Positions 52,079 to 61,760 of a stretch of 64,000 nt of DNA are shown here, piece after piece. The position numbers were made by a program, and so were the translations under genes. The stretch's first letter is position 1. Each line of letters starts with the position of its first letter. The DNA comes from Mucilaginibacter sp. SG564 (GTDB lineage Bacteria; Bacteroidota; Bacteroidia; Sphingobacteriales; Sphingobacteriaceae). The notes beneath the pieces are model-generated. The model searched no databases. It was not told the origin of the DNA and saw only the letters and a program-made list of their open reading frames with translations. Location: NCBI RefSeq assembly GCF_013149275.1, contig NZ_JABGNA010000001.1, positions 1,054,001-1,118,000 on the forward strand, read 5' to 3'.

Positions 52079-54937
52079 TTAAAATTTAACTTTTATACCA
52101 GTAGTAAATGTTCTGAGCAAACCATAATACACGCTCAGATTAGCTGGTGAGCCGGTAGCAGCTGCGTCATATCCATCGGCTATATACTTGGTGTTTAACA
52201 GGTTATTTACATTACCATTTAATGAAGCATCTAAACCAGCAATCTTAAACTTAAAGGAAGCGTTAAGGTCCCATAAAGAATAGTTTGGTATTTTATATGG
52301 TTGTACTCCCGGGCTGGTAATATTGGCAAAATTGAAACTTGAATAGTAATTACCGTAGAAGTAATAGTTTGTACCCAGTTTTAAATCAGGTAAAACTTTA
52401 ATATCTAAGCCAAACGCCGCTGTGGTTTGCGCTGCATCACCTACTTTAATTCCTTTTATTAATACTTCCTTAACGGTACCGATAGCCTTTTGCTGGTTAT
52501 TAAATACGGTAGCCGGACCTGCGTTTTTGGTGTAGTACCAATCGCCGTAAGAGAACATACCATGCAACGTTATTGCCTTAATTGGCTGATATGATAATTC
52601 CAGTTCAGCTCCCTGGTGCATTTCACTAACCCCGGATATGTTAACACTATATATCAGGTTAGTAGCATTATCGGTAAACGAAGATGAAAAAGCCTCATCC
52701 TTATATGCACTACGGTACAGGTTCAACTTAGCTAAAAAGCCCGATGTTTTAAACTGGTAGCCTAATTCGTAGCTGAATAATTTTTCATCTACAGTTCCGG
52801 TGTTAATGGAATTAGTGAATTTTTGGAATACGTTATCAAAGTAAGGTGGCTTGGTAATGTAACCAATGTTAGCAAACACGTTCATCTGATCGTTCAGGTT
52901 GTAATTTGCTCCAGCTTTGGCCTGATAACTCAGGAAGTTAACATACCGGCTTGATTGTGCGGGGTCGCTGTTCAGATAGTTGTATAAGTCAACCCTCTTA
53001 TCGCCGGTTCCTGAACCCGATAGGGTTATAAATGCCGAAAAGTCGTCTTTTGCATACTCTGCTTGTGCATACGCCCCTCCAGACATCACATAGTCCTTGT
53101 TGTAGTAATCAATTTTATCACCAACTACTGCACGATGATTTGGATTGTTAATATCCCCAGATCGGCTACCGGCTGCCTGGCTTGCAGTATATGGATCATA
53201 CACGTAATCAGCACCTAACAGATCTTTAACTTCCTCGTAGTGGGTGCCTTTATAATATCTTAAATCTAAACCGGCAGAAAGGTTCAAATAATTACCAAAT
53301 GTAGTGGTGTAAGTACTTCTTAAACCATACCAGGCATGATCATTATGTGCCGCATACAAATATGTTGAGGCAGAACCATCCGGGTTAGCGGCATTACTTT
53401 TCTGCACGGCATCAAAATCAAAAGGAGAGTAAAAATTACTCACTCTTGGGGGTACAGCGGTACCGGTGGCAGACGCCCCTATTGCACCACCACCACCAGT
53501 ACCATATGTTGCGTATAATACGGTAGACAGGCTCGACTTTTCGTTGATAACCCAGTTATGGTTTAATGAAAATACCGGTTTGCTGAAAAAGTTGTTATAA
53601 GGATTTATTTTTTTACCATCTTTTACACCCAGGTCATAATTCCATTTAACTCCCTGTGGAGCACCAGCGTAATCAGTTAATGGACGTTCTGGACGCTGAC
53701 CATGGGTTTGAGTTGCACCCATCACTGTAAAAGATAAGGTTTGACTCGGAGTTAATACTTTTGACAGGTTAAAGAAGTAATTGTAACCTAAAAAATTCAA
53801 TCCATCAGCATAGCCATCCCCTTTGGTTCTGCTACCCTGAAAAGTAGCGGCCCAACCATTGGCATTTAAACCGGTTGATACCAACACTGCTGTTTTTTCG
53901 TAATTATTGGTACCAATAGTTTGTGAAATATATCCACCCTTTTCTGCGTCTGTTGTACGTGTGGTGATATTAATGGTACCGCCAAATGACGGAACGATAA
54001 TTTTTGAAGCCCCTAAACCACGTTGTACCTGCACAGAGTTGGTTACATCGGTAAGACCTGACCAGTTTGACCAAAAGATAGAACCGTTTTCCATGTCATT
54101 AACAGGAATACCGTTAATGGTTAGGGCAACGTTACCTTTCTTGGAACCACTTGAAAAACCACGGATACTGATACGAGAATCGCCATAACCACCACCCTGC
54201 GCTGTAGCCATTATGCCTGGTGTACTTTGCAACAATTGCGGAATATCACGGCCGCCCAATTTTTCTTCAATATATTGTTGATTGATGCTTGATACCGCTA
54301 TTGGTGTTTTACGATCAATAGCCAGATCGCCGGTTACTACAACCTCTTTCATGGCATTGGCACTGGATTTTAGTAAGATCAGGCCCAGATCATTTTTACC
54401 GGTAATTGGCACTTCTTGTGTGACATAGCCGATGTAGGAAATCACCAGTATTTTAGTATCGTCATCACCTAATTTTAGCTTAAAATCACCATTAAGGCCG
54501 GTTGAGGTGGCTTTGCCGCCGCCTTTTACACCAACAGAGGCACCGATAAGCGGTTCTTTGGTGTCGGCATCAACTACTTTACCCGTATACACAGAGGCTA
54601 ACATAGCTTGATTAGCCGCTGATACTGGTTTGCCCGATTGCTTTTCTTTAACAACAATGGTGTGACCAACTATAGCATAGGTAATTGGCTGGCCTTTGAA
54701 CACCTTATCCAATACCGCGGTTAACGCCAGGTTTTTCACGCTAAGTGATACTTTGTTGCTGTTGGCTACCAATTCTGTTTGCATAAAAATATCATAGCCG
54801 CTTTGCTGCTCTATTTTATTTAAGATGCTCTCGATACTGGCATTCTTTTCGGAAAGGGTAATGCTTTGGCTAAAGCTCGCGGCGCTCAGATGAAGGCATA
54901 CGGCAAAAAGTAAAGCTGTGATAAGTTTAATCCGCAT
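52079..54937 (-). CDS. TonB-dependent outer membrane receptor with STN domain
   Basis: 952 aa from the ATG at 54937 (MRIKLITALLFAVCLHL, signal peptide). The order is an STN (secretin/TonB short N-terminal) domain about 25-85 that talks to FecR, a carboxypeptidase-regulatory-like domain about 110-195 (SVYTGKVVDADTKEPLIGAS), a plug about 200-330 with the ISVRGFSSGSKKGN-like block, and a large beta barrel. It is the transport component of a FecR-regulated uptake locus with the lipoprotein downstream. The upstream frame adds 38 residues of no family character and is not used. Confidence 0.9.
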   Translation of the reverse strand: MRIKLITALLFAVCLHLSAASFSQSITLSEKNASIESILNKIEQQSGYDIFMQTELVANSNKVSLSVKNLALTAVLDKVFKGQPITYAIVGHTIVVKEKQSGKPVSAANQAMLASVYTGKVVDADTKEPLIGASVGVKGGGKATSTGLNGDFKLKLGDDDTKILVISYIGYVTQEVPITGKNDLGLILLKSSANAMKEVVVTGDLAIDRKTPIAVSSINQQYIEEKLGGRDIPQLLQSTPGIMATAQGGGYGDSRISIRGFSSGSKKGNVALTINGIPVNDMENGSIFWSNWSGLTDVTNSVQVQRGLGASKIIVPSFGGTINITTRTTDAEKGGYISQTIGTNNYEKTAVLVSTGLNANGWAATFQGSRTKGDGYADGLNFLGYNYFFNLSKVLTPSQTLSFTVMGATQTHGQRPERPLTDYAGAPQGVKWNYDLGVKDGKKINPYNNFFSKPVFSLNHNWVINEKSSLSTVLYATYGTGGGGAIGASATGTAVPPRVSNFYSPFDFDAVQKSNAANPDGSASTYLYAAHNDHAWYGLRSTYTTTFGNYLNLSAGLDLRYYKGTHYEEVKDLLGADYVYDPYTASQAAGSRSGDINNPNHRAVVGDKIDYYNKDYVMSGGAYAQAEYAKDDFSAFITLSGSGTGDKRVDLYNYLNSDPAQSSRYVNFLSYQAKAGANYNLNDQMNVFANIGYITKPPYFDNVFQKFTNSINTGTVDEKLFSYELGYQFKTSGFLAKLNLYRSAYKDEAFSSSFTDNATNLIYSVNISGVSEMHQGAELELSYQPIKAITLHGMFSYGDWYYTKNAGPATVFNNQQKAIGTVKEVLIKGIKVGDAAQTTAAFGLDIKVLPDLKLGTNYYFYGNYYSSFNFANITSPGVQPYKIPNYSLWDLNASFKFKIAGLDASLNGNVNNLLNTKYIADGYDAAATGSPANLSVYYGLLRTFTTGIKVKF

Positions 54938-55206
54938 AATAAATTTCCTTTTTGTAGCCGGATTTATCCGGGAAAAACAATTGGTAATCTTATTAATTTT
55001 ATTTACCCGCGTGCCTTCACATACGGGCGCAGGAAATGTAGAAAAATCCATACTTTTGTTTGGGTTGTTTAGTAAAAAGTGTATTTAGTCAATATGATTT
55101 TATATGGTCAGCCCATTACTCCGGCCGGAGGTGCTCGTAACACTTTCCGGCTTTTTTTATGGACCTAACCCGGTTAACCGACCTTGCCGGCTGCCGTTAT
55201 CAGGCT

Positions 55207-56409
55207 TTATGATCTTACTATAATCTTCCTCCCGTCAATTGTGAAGTTTATGCCGCTTGTTTTTAATATTTGAAATATCTCTGACACCGGTACATTCCGC
55301 GAAATACGGCCCCGGTAATGTTTTTGTACCACATTGCCCTGGTATTCCACATCTACATCATACCACCTGGATAATTGGCGCATAATGGTATGCAGATCGG
55401 TATTACGGAAAAGGAATTTGCCGTTTTTCCAGGCCACCGCCTCATCTATATCTGCATTTTCCTTTACTTCAATAGCGTTTATTGTATTTACCGCCTGTTC
55501 TCCTGGTTTAAGTTTGGCGCTTGCTCCGGTTGCATTCCCGGTAACTTTTACACTACCTTCCAGCAGTGTTGTTTTGGTAGCCGCTTCATCGGTATAGCTG
55601 TTAATATTGAAATGCGTACCTAAAACCATGACCGTTTGAGTAGCGGTTTTTACATAAAAAGGTTTTGAGGGATCTTTACTTACTTCAAAATAGGCTTCTC
55701 CGTTAAGTTCAACCCTACGTTCATTACAAACAAATGCTGCAGGATATTTTAACGACGAGGCCGAGTTTAGCCAAACCCTGGTACCATCAGGTAAAACAAT
55801 TTGATACTGACCACCGCGTGGTGTGGCCAGCATATTCATCACTACTTTTTCAAATTGCGGTAATTCTTTTGGTTTAGCGGATTCAGCAGCCTGATAAACC
55901 AACTCTCCGCTTTTATCTTTAGTAATGATAATATTTTGCTGATTGGCTATTTTTCCCTGTTTGGAATCATCCAAAACAACCTTTGATCCATCGGCCAATG
56001 TCAGAATAGCTTTATTGCTTCCGGGCGGAAGGTCTTTCTGCGGCTTAATAGCCATCTTCTGCTCACCTGATGTATTAAAATATCTGGTTAATGTAATAGC
56101 TGAAGCTATTAATACGATTATAGCTGCCGCGTAGGGCCACAATTTGGCGGCAGTTTTTTTACGGGTGATATTTTTAAACCCCGTTTTTTTTACAATATTT
56201 TGCCACGCTTTATCCTTATCGTTTGCTTCAAAGGTTTCCAATTCCGAATCAATTGTAACTTCATCGGTTAGTTTTCTGAATAATTCCTGGTTGCGTGTAT
56301 CTGCTTGAAGCCATTGCTCCAGTTGGTCTTTCTCCTCGGTGGTAAGCTCCTTTCGCAGATATTTCGCGATCAGCTTACCCAGATCAAAATAGGGTTGGTA
56401 ATTATTCAT
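55207..56409 (-). CDS. FecR-family anti-sigma factor
   Basis: 400 aa. A cytoplasmic anti-sigma part (about 1-85, LGKLIAKYLRKELTTEEKDQ), a membrane helix (about 90-108, LWPYAAAIIVLIASAI), a FecR domain (about 190-285, TPRGGQYQIVLPDGTRVWLN) and a C-terminal DUF4974 domain (about 325-400, LHTIMRQLSRWYDVDVEY). It senses the STN domain of the receptor encoded next to it. Its sigma partner is usually the gene directly upstream; here the probable partner lies 2 kb away, behind an inserted module. Confidence 0.9.
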   Translation of the reverse strand: MNNYQPYFDLGKLIAKYLRKELTTEEKDQLEQWLQADTRNQELFRKLTDEVTIDSELETFEANDKDKAWQNIVKKTGFKNITRKKTAAKLWPYAAAIIVLIASAITLTRYFNTSGEQKMAIKPQKDLPPGSNKAILTLADGSKVVLDDSKQGKIANQQNIIITKDKSGELVYQAAESAKPKELPQFEKVVMNMLATPRGGQYQIVLPDGTRVWLNSASSLKYPAAFVCNERRVELNGEAYFEVSKDPSKPFYVKTATQTVMVLGTHFNINSYTDEAATKTTLLEGSVKVTGNATGASAKLKPGEQAVNTINAIEVKENADIDEAVAWKNGKFLFRNTDLHTIMRQLSRWYDVDVEYQGNVVQKHYRGRISRNVPVSEIFQILKTSGINFTIDGRKIIVRS

Positions 56410-56565
56410 ATTTCCGTTTCGTATATAAAGACACCCTTGTTTTTAAAAAGGATAAAGAGGTCATCAAAAAAATTTATTTATTTTTTACCTGGTGTCCAAT
56501 TTGGGTCTATTCGCTTGATATGCAGGTGTAATTCATATATTTATTAACGATTAAAATTTGAAACA

Positions 56566-56919
56566 ATGGACGAATTCATTTTAATTTTCAGGCACGAGGA
56601 TGGTAGTAAAGTAGCTTCACCTGAGCAGATTGAGGTTTGGATGAAACAAACGATGGACTGGATAGGTGGCATCGCGGCACAAAATAAATTCAGCAGCGGC
56701 ACCGGTTTACCTTTTGATGACGCCAGGGTAGTTTGGCACAATAATGTGGTTACTAATGGCCCTTTCGGCGAGATCAAGGAAACCATCGGAGGATACATTA
56801 TTGTAAAAGCCGATTCTGTGGAAGAAGCGGTAGAGTTTGCTAAAGGCAGCCCGGTATTACAAGGTGATGGTAATAGTGTAGAGGTGCGCAGGATAGCCCG
56901 GCGCGACGGTATCCATTAA
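56566..56919 (+). CDS. YCII/DGPF domain protein
   Basis: 117 aa of the YCII-related DGPF family: MDEFILIFRHEDGSK at the start, the variant NGPFGEIKETIGGYIIVKA near residue 66, where the family has DGPF, and LQGDGNSVEVRRI near the end. Such proteins are commonly encoded beside ECF42 sigma factors, as here. A role with the sigma factor is suspected but not established. It is divergent from the FecR gene, with 156 bp between starts. Confidence 0.88.
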   Translation: MDEFILIFRHEDGSKVASPEQIEVWMKQTMDWIGGIAAQNKFSSGTGLPFDDARVVWHNNVVTNGPFGEIKETIGGYIIVKADSVEEAVEFAKGSPVLQGDGNSVEVRRIARRDGIH

Positions 56920-56997
56920 ATTATTGAGGCCAAATTATCAAACCGTTACTGGTTTTGCATCACCTACGCATTGAGGTTAAGCCGGTGATATTTATGC

Positions 56998-57109
56998 AAA
57001 AAGTGGGTTTACATGGGTTTACACAATTTACGATTAACATTGACTTATATAATTGATAATAAATTAGTTATGAATTTTTTTAAGAAAATTGTGTAAACCC
57101 ACTTTTGGG
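56998..57109. repeat. Inverted repeat upstream of the ECF42 gene
   Basis: AAAAAGTGGGTTTAC, with the unit TGGGTTTACA repeated in tandem, on the left (56998-57029) faces AAAATTGTGTAAACCCACTT plus TT at 57084-57107. The right arm matches the left one over about 20 bp. It lies 30 bp before the sigma gene start. Confidence 0.75.
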
Positions 57110-57140
57110 TTAATTGAGTCAATCCAACGCTCATCTTACC

Positions 57141-58370
57141 ATGCAAAAACAGGAACTCATACCACACTTGTTCAGAACCGAATACCGGAAAATAGTAGCT
57201 GTACTTTGCCGCCGGTTTGGCTTTGACCAAATGGAAACTGCCGAAGATATTACCAGCGATACCTTTTTAGCAGCGGCACAAACCTGGAGTTTTCATGGCG
57301 TTCCGCCCAATCCAACTGCATGGTTATACAATGTGGCCAAAAACAAGTCTAAAAATCATCTGCAGCGCAATACCGTTTTTGAAAGCAAGGTATCGCCAGA
57401 AGTAAGAACTGCTGCTCCTGAATTTCATGAGTTGGACATCGATCTGTCGCCACAAAACATCAACGATAGCCAGTTACAGATGATGTTTGCCATTTGCCAC
57501 CCGGCCATATCTCCCGAAGCGCAGATTGGCTTATCGTTGCGTATTCTTTGCGGTTTTGGCATTGACGAAATTGCCGAGGCTTTTTTAACCAATAAGGAAA
57601 CCATCAACAAACGCTTATTCAGAGCTAAAGAAAAAATCAGGACCGAAAAAATAAAAATTGAACTACCTGCCCCTGCCGAAATTGATGAGCGACTTGAAAA
57701 TGTATTAACAACTATATACCTGTTATTTAGTGAGGGTTATTATTCCGTTAGTCAACATCAAACCTTACGTAAAGAGCTTTGCCTTGAGGCTATGCGTTTA
57801 TGTTATATGCTGATCGAGAACAGTAGTACCAACAAACCACCGGTAAATGCCCTGCTATCTTTAATGTGTTTTCATGCTTCACGTTTTGATGCCCGCGAGG
57901 GTGAGAATGGTGAACATATTTTATACGATGATCAGGATGTTGATCTTTGGAACGCGGAACTGATTAGTAAAGGCGCTTATTTTTTAAAATGCGCCACAAC
58001 CGGCAACACCCTTTCCAAATACCATATTGAAGCTAGCATAGCTTATTGGAGCACTCAAAAGAACGATACCAAAGAAAAATGGGAAAAGGTACTGCAGTTG
58101 TATAACCGTTTATTACAAGTAGCCTACTCCCCCATTGCCGCGCTCAACCGCACATTTGCCTTATCAAAAGCCAACAGTAAAGCCGAGGCGATTGTGGAAG
58201 CCGAAAAACTAAAGCTAACAGATAACCAATTTTATTTTACCCTATTGGGTGAGCTTTATACTGGTATTGATAATGATCAAGCAAAAGCCAATTTTGAGAC
58301 GGCTTTGTCTATTGCCAGAACCGTAGCCAGTAAACAAGTGATCCAGAAAAAGCTTGAACAGTTACAGTAG
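57141..58370 (+). CDS. ECF42-type RNA polymerase sigma factor with TPR-like C-terminus
   Basis: 409 aa, start at the ATG (MQKQELIPHLF). Region 2 (about 10-75, with METAEDITSDTFLAAAQTW) and region 4 (about 120-185, GFGIDEIAEAFLTNKETINK) are followed by a 220-residue helical C-terminal part, the SigJ-like/DUF6596 and TPR-like extension of ECF42 sigma factors. In that group the extension takes the place of a separate anti-sigma factor. The neighbouring DGPF gene fits this group. The gene points opposite to FecR and converges with the ordinary ECF sigma gene, ending 5 bp from it. Confidence 0.88.
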   Translation: MQKQELIPHLFRTEYRKIVAVLCRRFGFDQMETAEDITSDTFLAAAQTWSFHGVPPNPTAWLYNVAKNKSKNHLQRNTVFESKVSPEVRTAAPEFHELDIDLSPQNINDSQLQMMFAICHPAISPEAQIGLSLRILCGFGIDEIAEAFLTNKETINKRLFRAKEKIRTEKIKIELPAPAEIDERLENVLTTIYLLFSEGYYSVSQHQTLRKELCLEAMRLCYMLIENSSTNKPPVNALLSLMCFHASRFDAREGENGEHILYDDQDVDLWNAELISKGAYFLKCATTGNTLSKYHIEASIAYWSTQKNDTKEKWEKVLQLYNRLLQVAYSPIAALNRTFALSKANSKAEAIVEAEKLKLTDNQFYFTLLGELYTGIDNDQAKANFETALSIARTVASKQVIQKKLEQLQ

Positions 58371-58375
58371 TAAGA

Positions 58376-58966
58376 TTATTTCCTGAAAGTAAGCAGGGCT
58401 AATGTAAACCAGGTAAATAACTCGGGCGAAAGTTTTACCCGGAGCAGTTCCAGGGCCCTTTGTTTCTGCTTTTTTACCGTATTGATAGACATATTGAGCT
58501 CATCGGCTATTTCCTGGTTCTTTTTACCATCAAAATAACCCATGATAGATATGGATCGATGGCTATCCGGTAACGCATGGATAGCGGCGTGGATCTCGGC
58601 CATAGCCTCGGCGGTGATGATGGCTTCAATTACAGGTGGTTCTTCGGGCTCCGTATTTCCGTAGTATTGTATGTAACCCTCCACCACTTTATTATGCCTG
58701 ATGCTGTTAAGGCTTGCATTACGAACGGTGCTGTACAGGAAATTCTTAACGGCTATATTGTCCTGCATTACCGTATCACGGTGGTGCCAATATTTTATAA
58801 ATGCATCCTGGACAATATCTTCCGCATGATCTTTATCCTTAACCAATTGAAAAGAAAAATATACCAGCCTGTCATAATGCTCTTTAAAAAGAACATCCAG
58901 ATCTATTTCTTCAATCGATCCAACCGACTCACTTTTGTGCGTAAATATTCCTTTTACAATACTCAT
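58376..58966 (-). CDS. ECF sigma factor, likely partner of FecR
   Basis: 196 aa from the ATG at 58966 (MSIVKGIFTHK). Region 2 (LFKEHYDRLVYFSFQLVKDK near 25, DIVQDAFIKYWHHRD) and region 4 (DGKKNQEIADELNMSINTVKKQK near 140) are complete, giving the usual FecI-like length of Bacteroidota. It is in the same direction as FecR and the receptor, and 1.97 kb upstream of FecR, separated by a divergent DGPF-ECF42 pair. It was probably adjacent before that module arrived; an alternative is that it serves another anti-sigma. Confidence 0.87.
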   Translation of the reverse strand: MSIVKGIFTHKSESVGSIEEIDLDVLFKEHYDRLVYFSFQLVKDKDHAEDIVQDAFIKYWHHRDTVMQDNIAVKNFLYSTVRNASLNSIRHNKVVEGYIQYYGNTEPEEPPVIEAIITAEAMAEIHAAIHALPDSHRSISIMGYFDGKKNQEIADELNMSINTVKKQKQRALELLRVKLSPELFTWFTLALLTFRK

Positions 58967-59236
58967 CCATCCGTTGCAGAAATAATTTATGAGCATCATT
59001 TACGCCATTACTGGCTCATCATAAATACCCGGTTCAAAGTTGAACTTTACGTGTTCAATTTAAGTTAAATTCGGGTTAATAAATAGTTTCATTACGGTAA
59101 CTTTTCAGTTGCAAACTTTAAATAAAACTGCACCATCGATGTAGAAATCACCGTGTATAATCCAATAGTTCCCCGCTATCTTCCATTTCATTACAAGGAC
59201 TTTTGCTGTTGATTTGCACTATAAAACAACAAGTTA

Positions 59237-59629
59237 ATGAAAGATTATAAAAAGTTAATTCAGGAAATATTTCAAAACATTTTTGAGAAACCGGGTTATG
59301 ACGAAACGATCGTAAAGCGCTATTTTAGTACTGATTACGTACAATATGTAGACGGTAAAACGCTGCACTTTAATGAGTTCATCAAACATATTAAAGTACT
59401 TAAAGAGGCCATAGCATCCATGACTTTAGTTTTTGATTCCATGGCCCAGGATAATGATATTGTTTTCACCAATCACCGGGTGAAGGCGACTACTAAAGAA
59501 GGTAATACAGGCGAGGTTCAGGTGATAGCTGAATTTCACATTCAGGATGGGCAGATAAATTATTGCAACGAACTTACCCGCCAAATAAGCGGTGACCCGA
59601 AAGACAGTGATCTGGGATCACGGCATTGA
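59237..59629 (+). CDS. NTF2/SnoaL-like small protein
   Basis: 130 aa with the cone-shaped NTF2 fold: YFSTDYVQYVDGKTLHFNEF near residue 28, VFTNHRVKATTKEGNTGEVQ near 75 and EFHIQDGQINYCNEL near 98. Such proteins often bind small ligands or act as cyclases or isomerases, but no catalytic pair is clear here. It converges with a minus-strand gene and shares a bidirectional terminator. Confidence 0.78.
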   Translation: MKDYKKLIQEIFQNIFEKPGYDETIVKRYFSTDYVQYVDGKTLHFNEFIKHIKVLKEAIASMTLVFDSMAQDNDIVFTNHRVKATTKEGNTGEVQVIAEFHIQDGQINYCNELTRQISGDPKDSDLGSRH

Positions 59630-59648
59630 TCAGTCGGTACAAAGCAAT

Positions 59649-59678
59649 AAAATCCACCCAAACAACCGGGTGGATTTT
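59649..59678. terminator. Bidirectional terminator between convergent genes
   Basis: AAAATCCACCC and GGGTGGATTTT form a perfect 11-bp stem with an 8-base loop, flanked by A- and T-tracts, between the NTF2-like gene and the HMA-like gene. Confidence 0.88.
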
Positions 59679-59695
59679 ATATATAAATGATCTGC

Positions 59696-59944
59696 TTATA
59701 AAAGCTCGCAATAATATCCGTTATTATTCATCAGTTTGATGACTCTGGGCACTGGGACATGCTCCCCCTCAATTCGTAAAACGCGATCACAATCTTCCAG
59801 ATCAAAGTTTATTTCGATACCTGGAATATATTGCCTGAGTTTGCGGATAAGCTTAACCGATTGATCAACATTTTGAACATCTGTTTTAAAAACTTCTACC
59901 ATAGTATCTGTCATTCTTGGTGCATATGCCTGTTTAATCATCAT
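59696..59944 (-). CDS. Small HMA-like fold protein without CxxC
   Basis: 82 aa from the ATG at 59944. It has the beta-alpha-beta-beta-alpha-beta pattern of heavy-metal-associated domains (VEVFKTDVQNVDQSVKLIRK, FDLEDCDRVLRI, VPRVIKLMNNNGYYCELL), but lacks the metal-binding CxxC in the first loop, so metal carriage is unlikely. A longer frame upstream overlaps the outer-membrane gene and is rejected. It begins 44 bp after that gene's stop. Confidence 0.65.
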   Translation of the reverse strand: MMIKQAYAPRMTDTMVEVFKTDVQNVDQSVKLIRKLRQYIPGIEINFDLEDCDRVLRIEGEHVPVPRVIKLMNNNGYYCELL

Positions 59945-59987
59945 TCCTTTATTTTTAGGATAAATTGTATAGTTTGAGGGATAGTTT

Positions 59988-60938
59988 TTAAAACCGGTAA
60001 TTAATACCTGTTGATACCGCCACACCTGTTTTCTTTAATTCGGTTAAAGGAGCTCCCCGTTTGTCGAGATTGTTAAACGGTACCCAGTTAACTTTTTGAT
60101 CTTTATCATACAGATCGAGCTTTTGGACAACATTATACCCGGCACTCACCTCTACCGAGAAATTCTTGGCCAGCGCATAATTGTAGTATAGCGAAGCCTT
60201 GAATTGCTGTGCCTGGAAGTAATCGGAGTTCATCTTTTTTGACAAACGGTAAGTACCTCCACCGATGCCAAAATCGCCGCTGAAGCCGAGATTACTTTTT
60301 TTGGATAGCTTATAGTTCAATTTTTCAGAAACCGGGATTGTTCCTGATAAGCTTAGTTTGTCGGAAATGTTCCAGTCGATGCCAAATACCGGAACAAGCA
60401 CTGAACCAAAGAACTGTTTTGAATAAACTACCCCTATTGAGTAAGTAAATTTAGCTGATTTCCTGATCTTTAACATTGCCACTCCGGTATAAAGCATATC
60501 ATCACCAGAGATATCCTTCAGATCAGAAGATAGTGTTGGTACCGCTGAAATGAGCAAGGCATATTTTGGCGAAAATGCCTTTTGAAAAGTAAGGGGAACC
60601 GAAATGGCATGAAAATTATCGCCGCCAAACTGATTGCCCATGCCAGAAAGAAACAGGCCGCTATACCCTACTCCTGCTAGTAAAAAATCAACTTTTCCGT
60701 TTTGCATTTTGCTGTATAAGGGCAAAGTAAGATTTCCGTTTACTTGCTGTATATTCAGGTCTTTACCATTGATTTTAAAGGGAGAATAGGTATAGTCGGC
60801 TTCAAAGGAACCCAAATTCGGAACCGTAGTTATGGGTGCTGACACACCCTCTTCTACGGGTGTGCTTTGCTGTGCCTGCGTCGATAGGGAGAATGATACT
60901 GTAGTTATCGCAATTAAAGACAAGATCTTAGTTTTCAT
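59988..60938 (-). CDS. Outer membrane protein, DUF6268-like
   Basis: 316 aa with a signal peptide (LSIAITTVSFSLSTQAQ) and an amphipathic beta pattern ending in aromatic F (STGINYRF), typical of outer membrane barrels. The alternating YTYSPFKI, QVNGNLTLPLYSKM and YSIGVVYSKQFFGSVLVPVF segments fit the DUF6268 family. Function unknown. Downstream is the small HMA-like gene. Confidence 0.75.
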   Translation of the reverse strand: MKTKILSLIAITTVSFSLSTQAQQSTPVEEGVSAPITTVPNLGSFEADYTYSPFKINGKDLNIQQVNGNLTLPLYSKMQNGKVDFLLAGVGYSGLFLSGMGNQFGGDNFHAISVPLTFQKAFSPKYALLISAVPTLSSDLKDISGDDMLYTGVAMLKIRKSAKFTYSIGVVYSKQFFGSVLVPVFGIDWNISDKLSLSGTIPVSEKLNYKLSKKSNLGFSGDFGIGGGTYRLSKKMNSDYFQAQQFKASLYYNYALAKNFSVEVSAGYNVVQKLDLYDKDQKVNWVPFNNLDKRGAPLTELKKTGVAVSTGINYRF

Positions 60939-61252
60939 GAGTTGTTATGGGGTTATTTTAAATGATTTGTTTGCCAAACTGGCTACCTGGTGGATCCTTC
61001 CCTGCATACAGTTTGATGTTGTTTTTTAATTCATATTTCTCTTGAAACACGCTTAGGTACATTTACCCTTACTCTTCATGAAAATTATTCTGATATACAG
61101 TCAGGCTATTTCCCCTTTACCCTTAGCCTATATGTAAATTATTTTCCGTAAATGACATTTCTATGATCTAGGCAGATTCAAAAAACCATGAAACTACATT
61201 CATAAATTTTTGGTGAGTAGTTTATTCCTTTGTGTTTTATTTTAAATAAGCT
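60939..61252. other. Gap between divergent genes, no feature seen
   Basis: 314 bp between two divergent starts, AT-rich. It must hold two promoters, but no exact TTTG-N19-TAnnTTTG pair was found. There is no repeat, hairpin or ORF. Confidence 0.5.
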
Positions 61253-61747
61253 ATGAAACATTATCGATTTTCCATACTACTACCCTTATTGTTCGCGGCT
61301 TGTACCCAGACCACTTCAGTAACCGATCGTACAACTGAGAACAGGAACAAACAGATCATCCAAACCTATTTTAACGAGGCATGGAACAAGGGCCGGTTGA
61401 ACGTGCTGGACAGTATTTTAAGCAAGAATTATATCAACCACACCCCATCAACACCTAACCCTCCGAAAGGCCCTGCAGGATTAAAACCTATAATTACGGC
61501 CATACGTGCGGGATTTCCGGACTTGCATTATGAAATAAAAGACATTATTGTAACCAACAACAGAGCCGTTGCGCGTGTAGTTATGACCGGAACCCAAACA
61601 GGCACCTTATTCGGGATAGCGCCTACCGGGAAGCATGTAGAAGTTAATCAGATCAACATTGAAAAAATTGAGAACGGAAAGATCACAGAACACTGGCGGG
61701 TAACCGACGAGCTGGCCATGATGAAACAACTCGGGGTGGTCAAATAA
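61253..61747 (+). CDS. SnoaL-type ester cyclase-like lipoprotein
   Basis: 164 aa with a lipoprotein signal (LLFAACTQT) and an NTF2-fold SnoaL-like domain: NRNKQIIQTYFNEAWNKGR near residue 31, NYINHTPSTP near 60, PDLHYEIKDIIVTNNRAVA near 95 and HVEVNQINIEKIENGKITEH near 127. Family members range from polyketide cyclases to hydrolases; the histidine and aspartate of the SnoaL site are roughly in place. It is followed by the second copy of the 139-bp element. Confidence 0.8.
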   Translation: MKHYRFSILLPLLFAACTQTTSVTDRTTENRNKQIIQTYFNEAWNKGRLNVLDSILSKNYINHTPSTPNPPKGPAGLKPIITAIRAGFPDLHYEIKDIIVTNNRAVARVVMTGTQTGTLFGIAPTGKHVEVNQINIEKIENGKITEHWRVTDELAMMKQLGVVK

Positions 61748-61760
61748 AGTGCGTCAAAAA

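Noticed and set aside
55080..55190. Plus-strand terminator GCCGGA...TCCGGC with T-run at about 55115-55157
   Set aside because: No plus-strand transcript is expected to end here because both flanking genes run on the minus strand; the hairpin may be chance or part of the receptor leader.
58577..59068. 163-aa plus-strand ORF opposite the ECF sigma gene
   Set aside because: It overlaps the sigma gene almost fully and has no recognisable domain.
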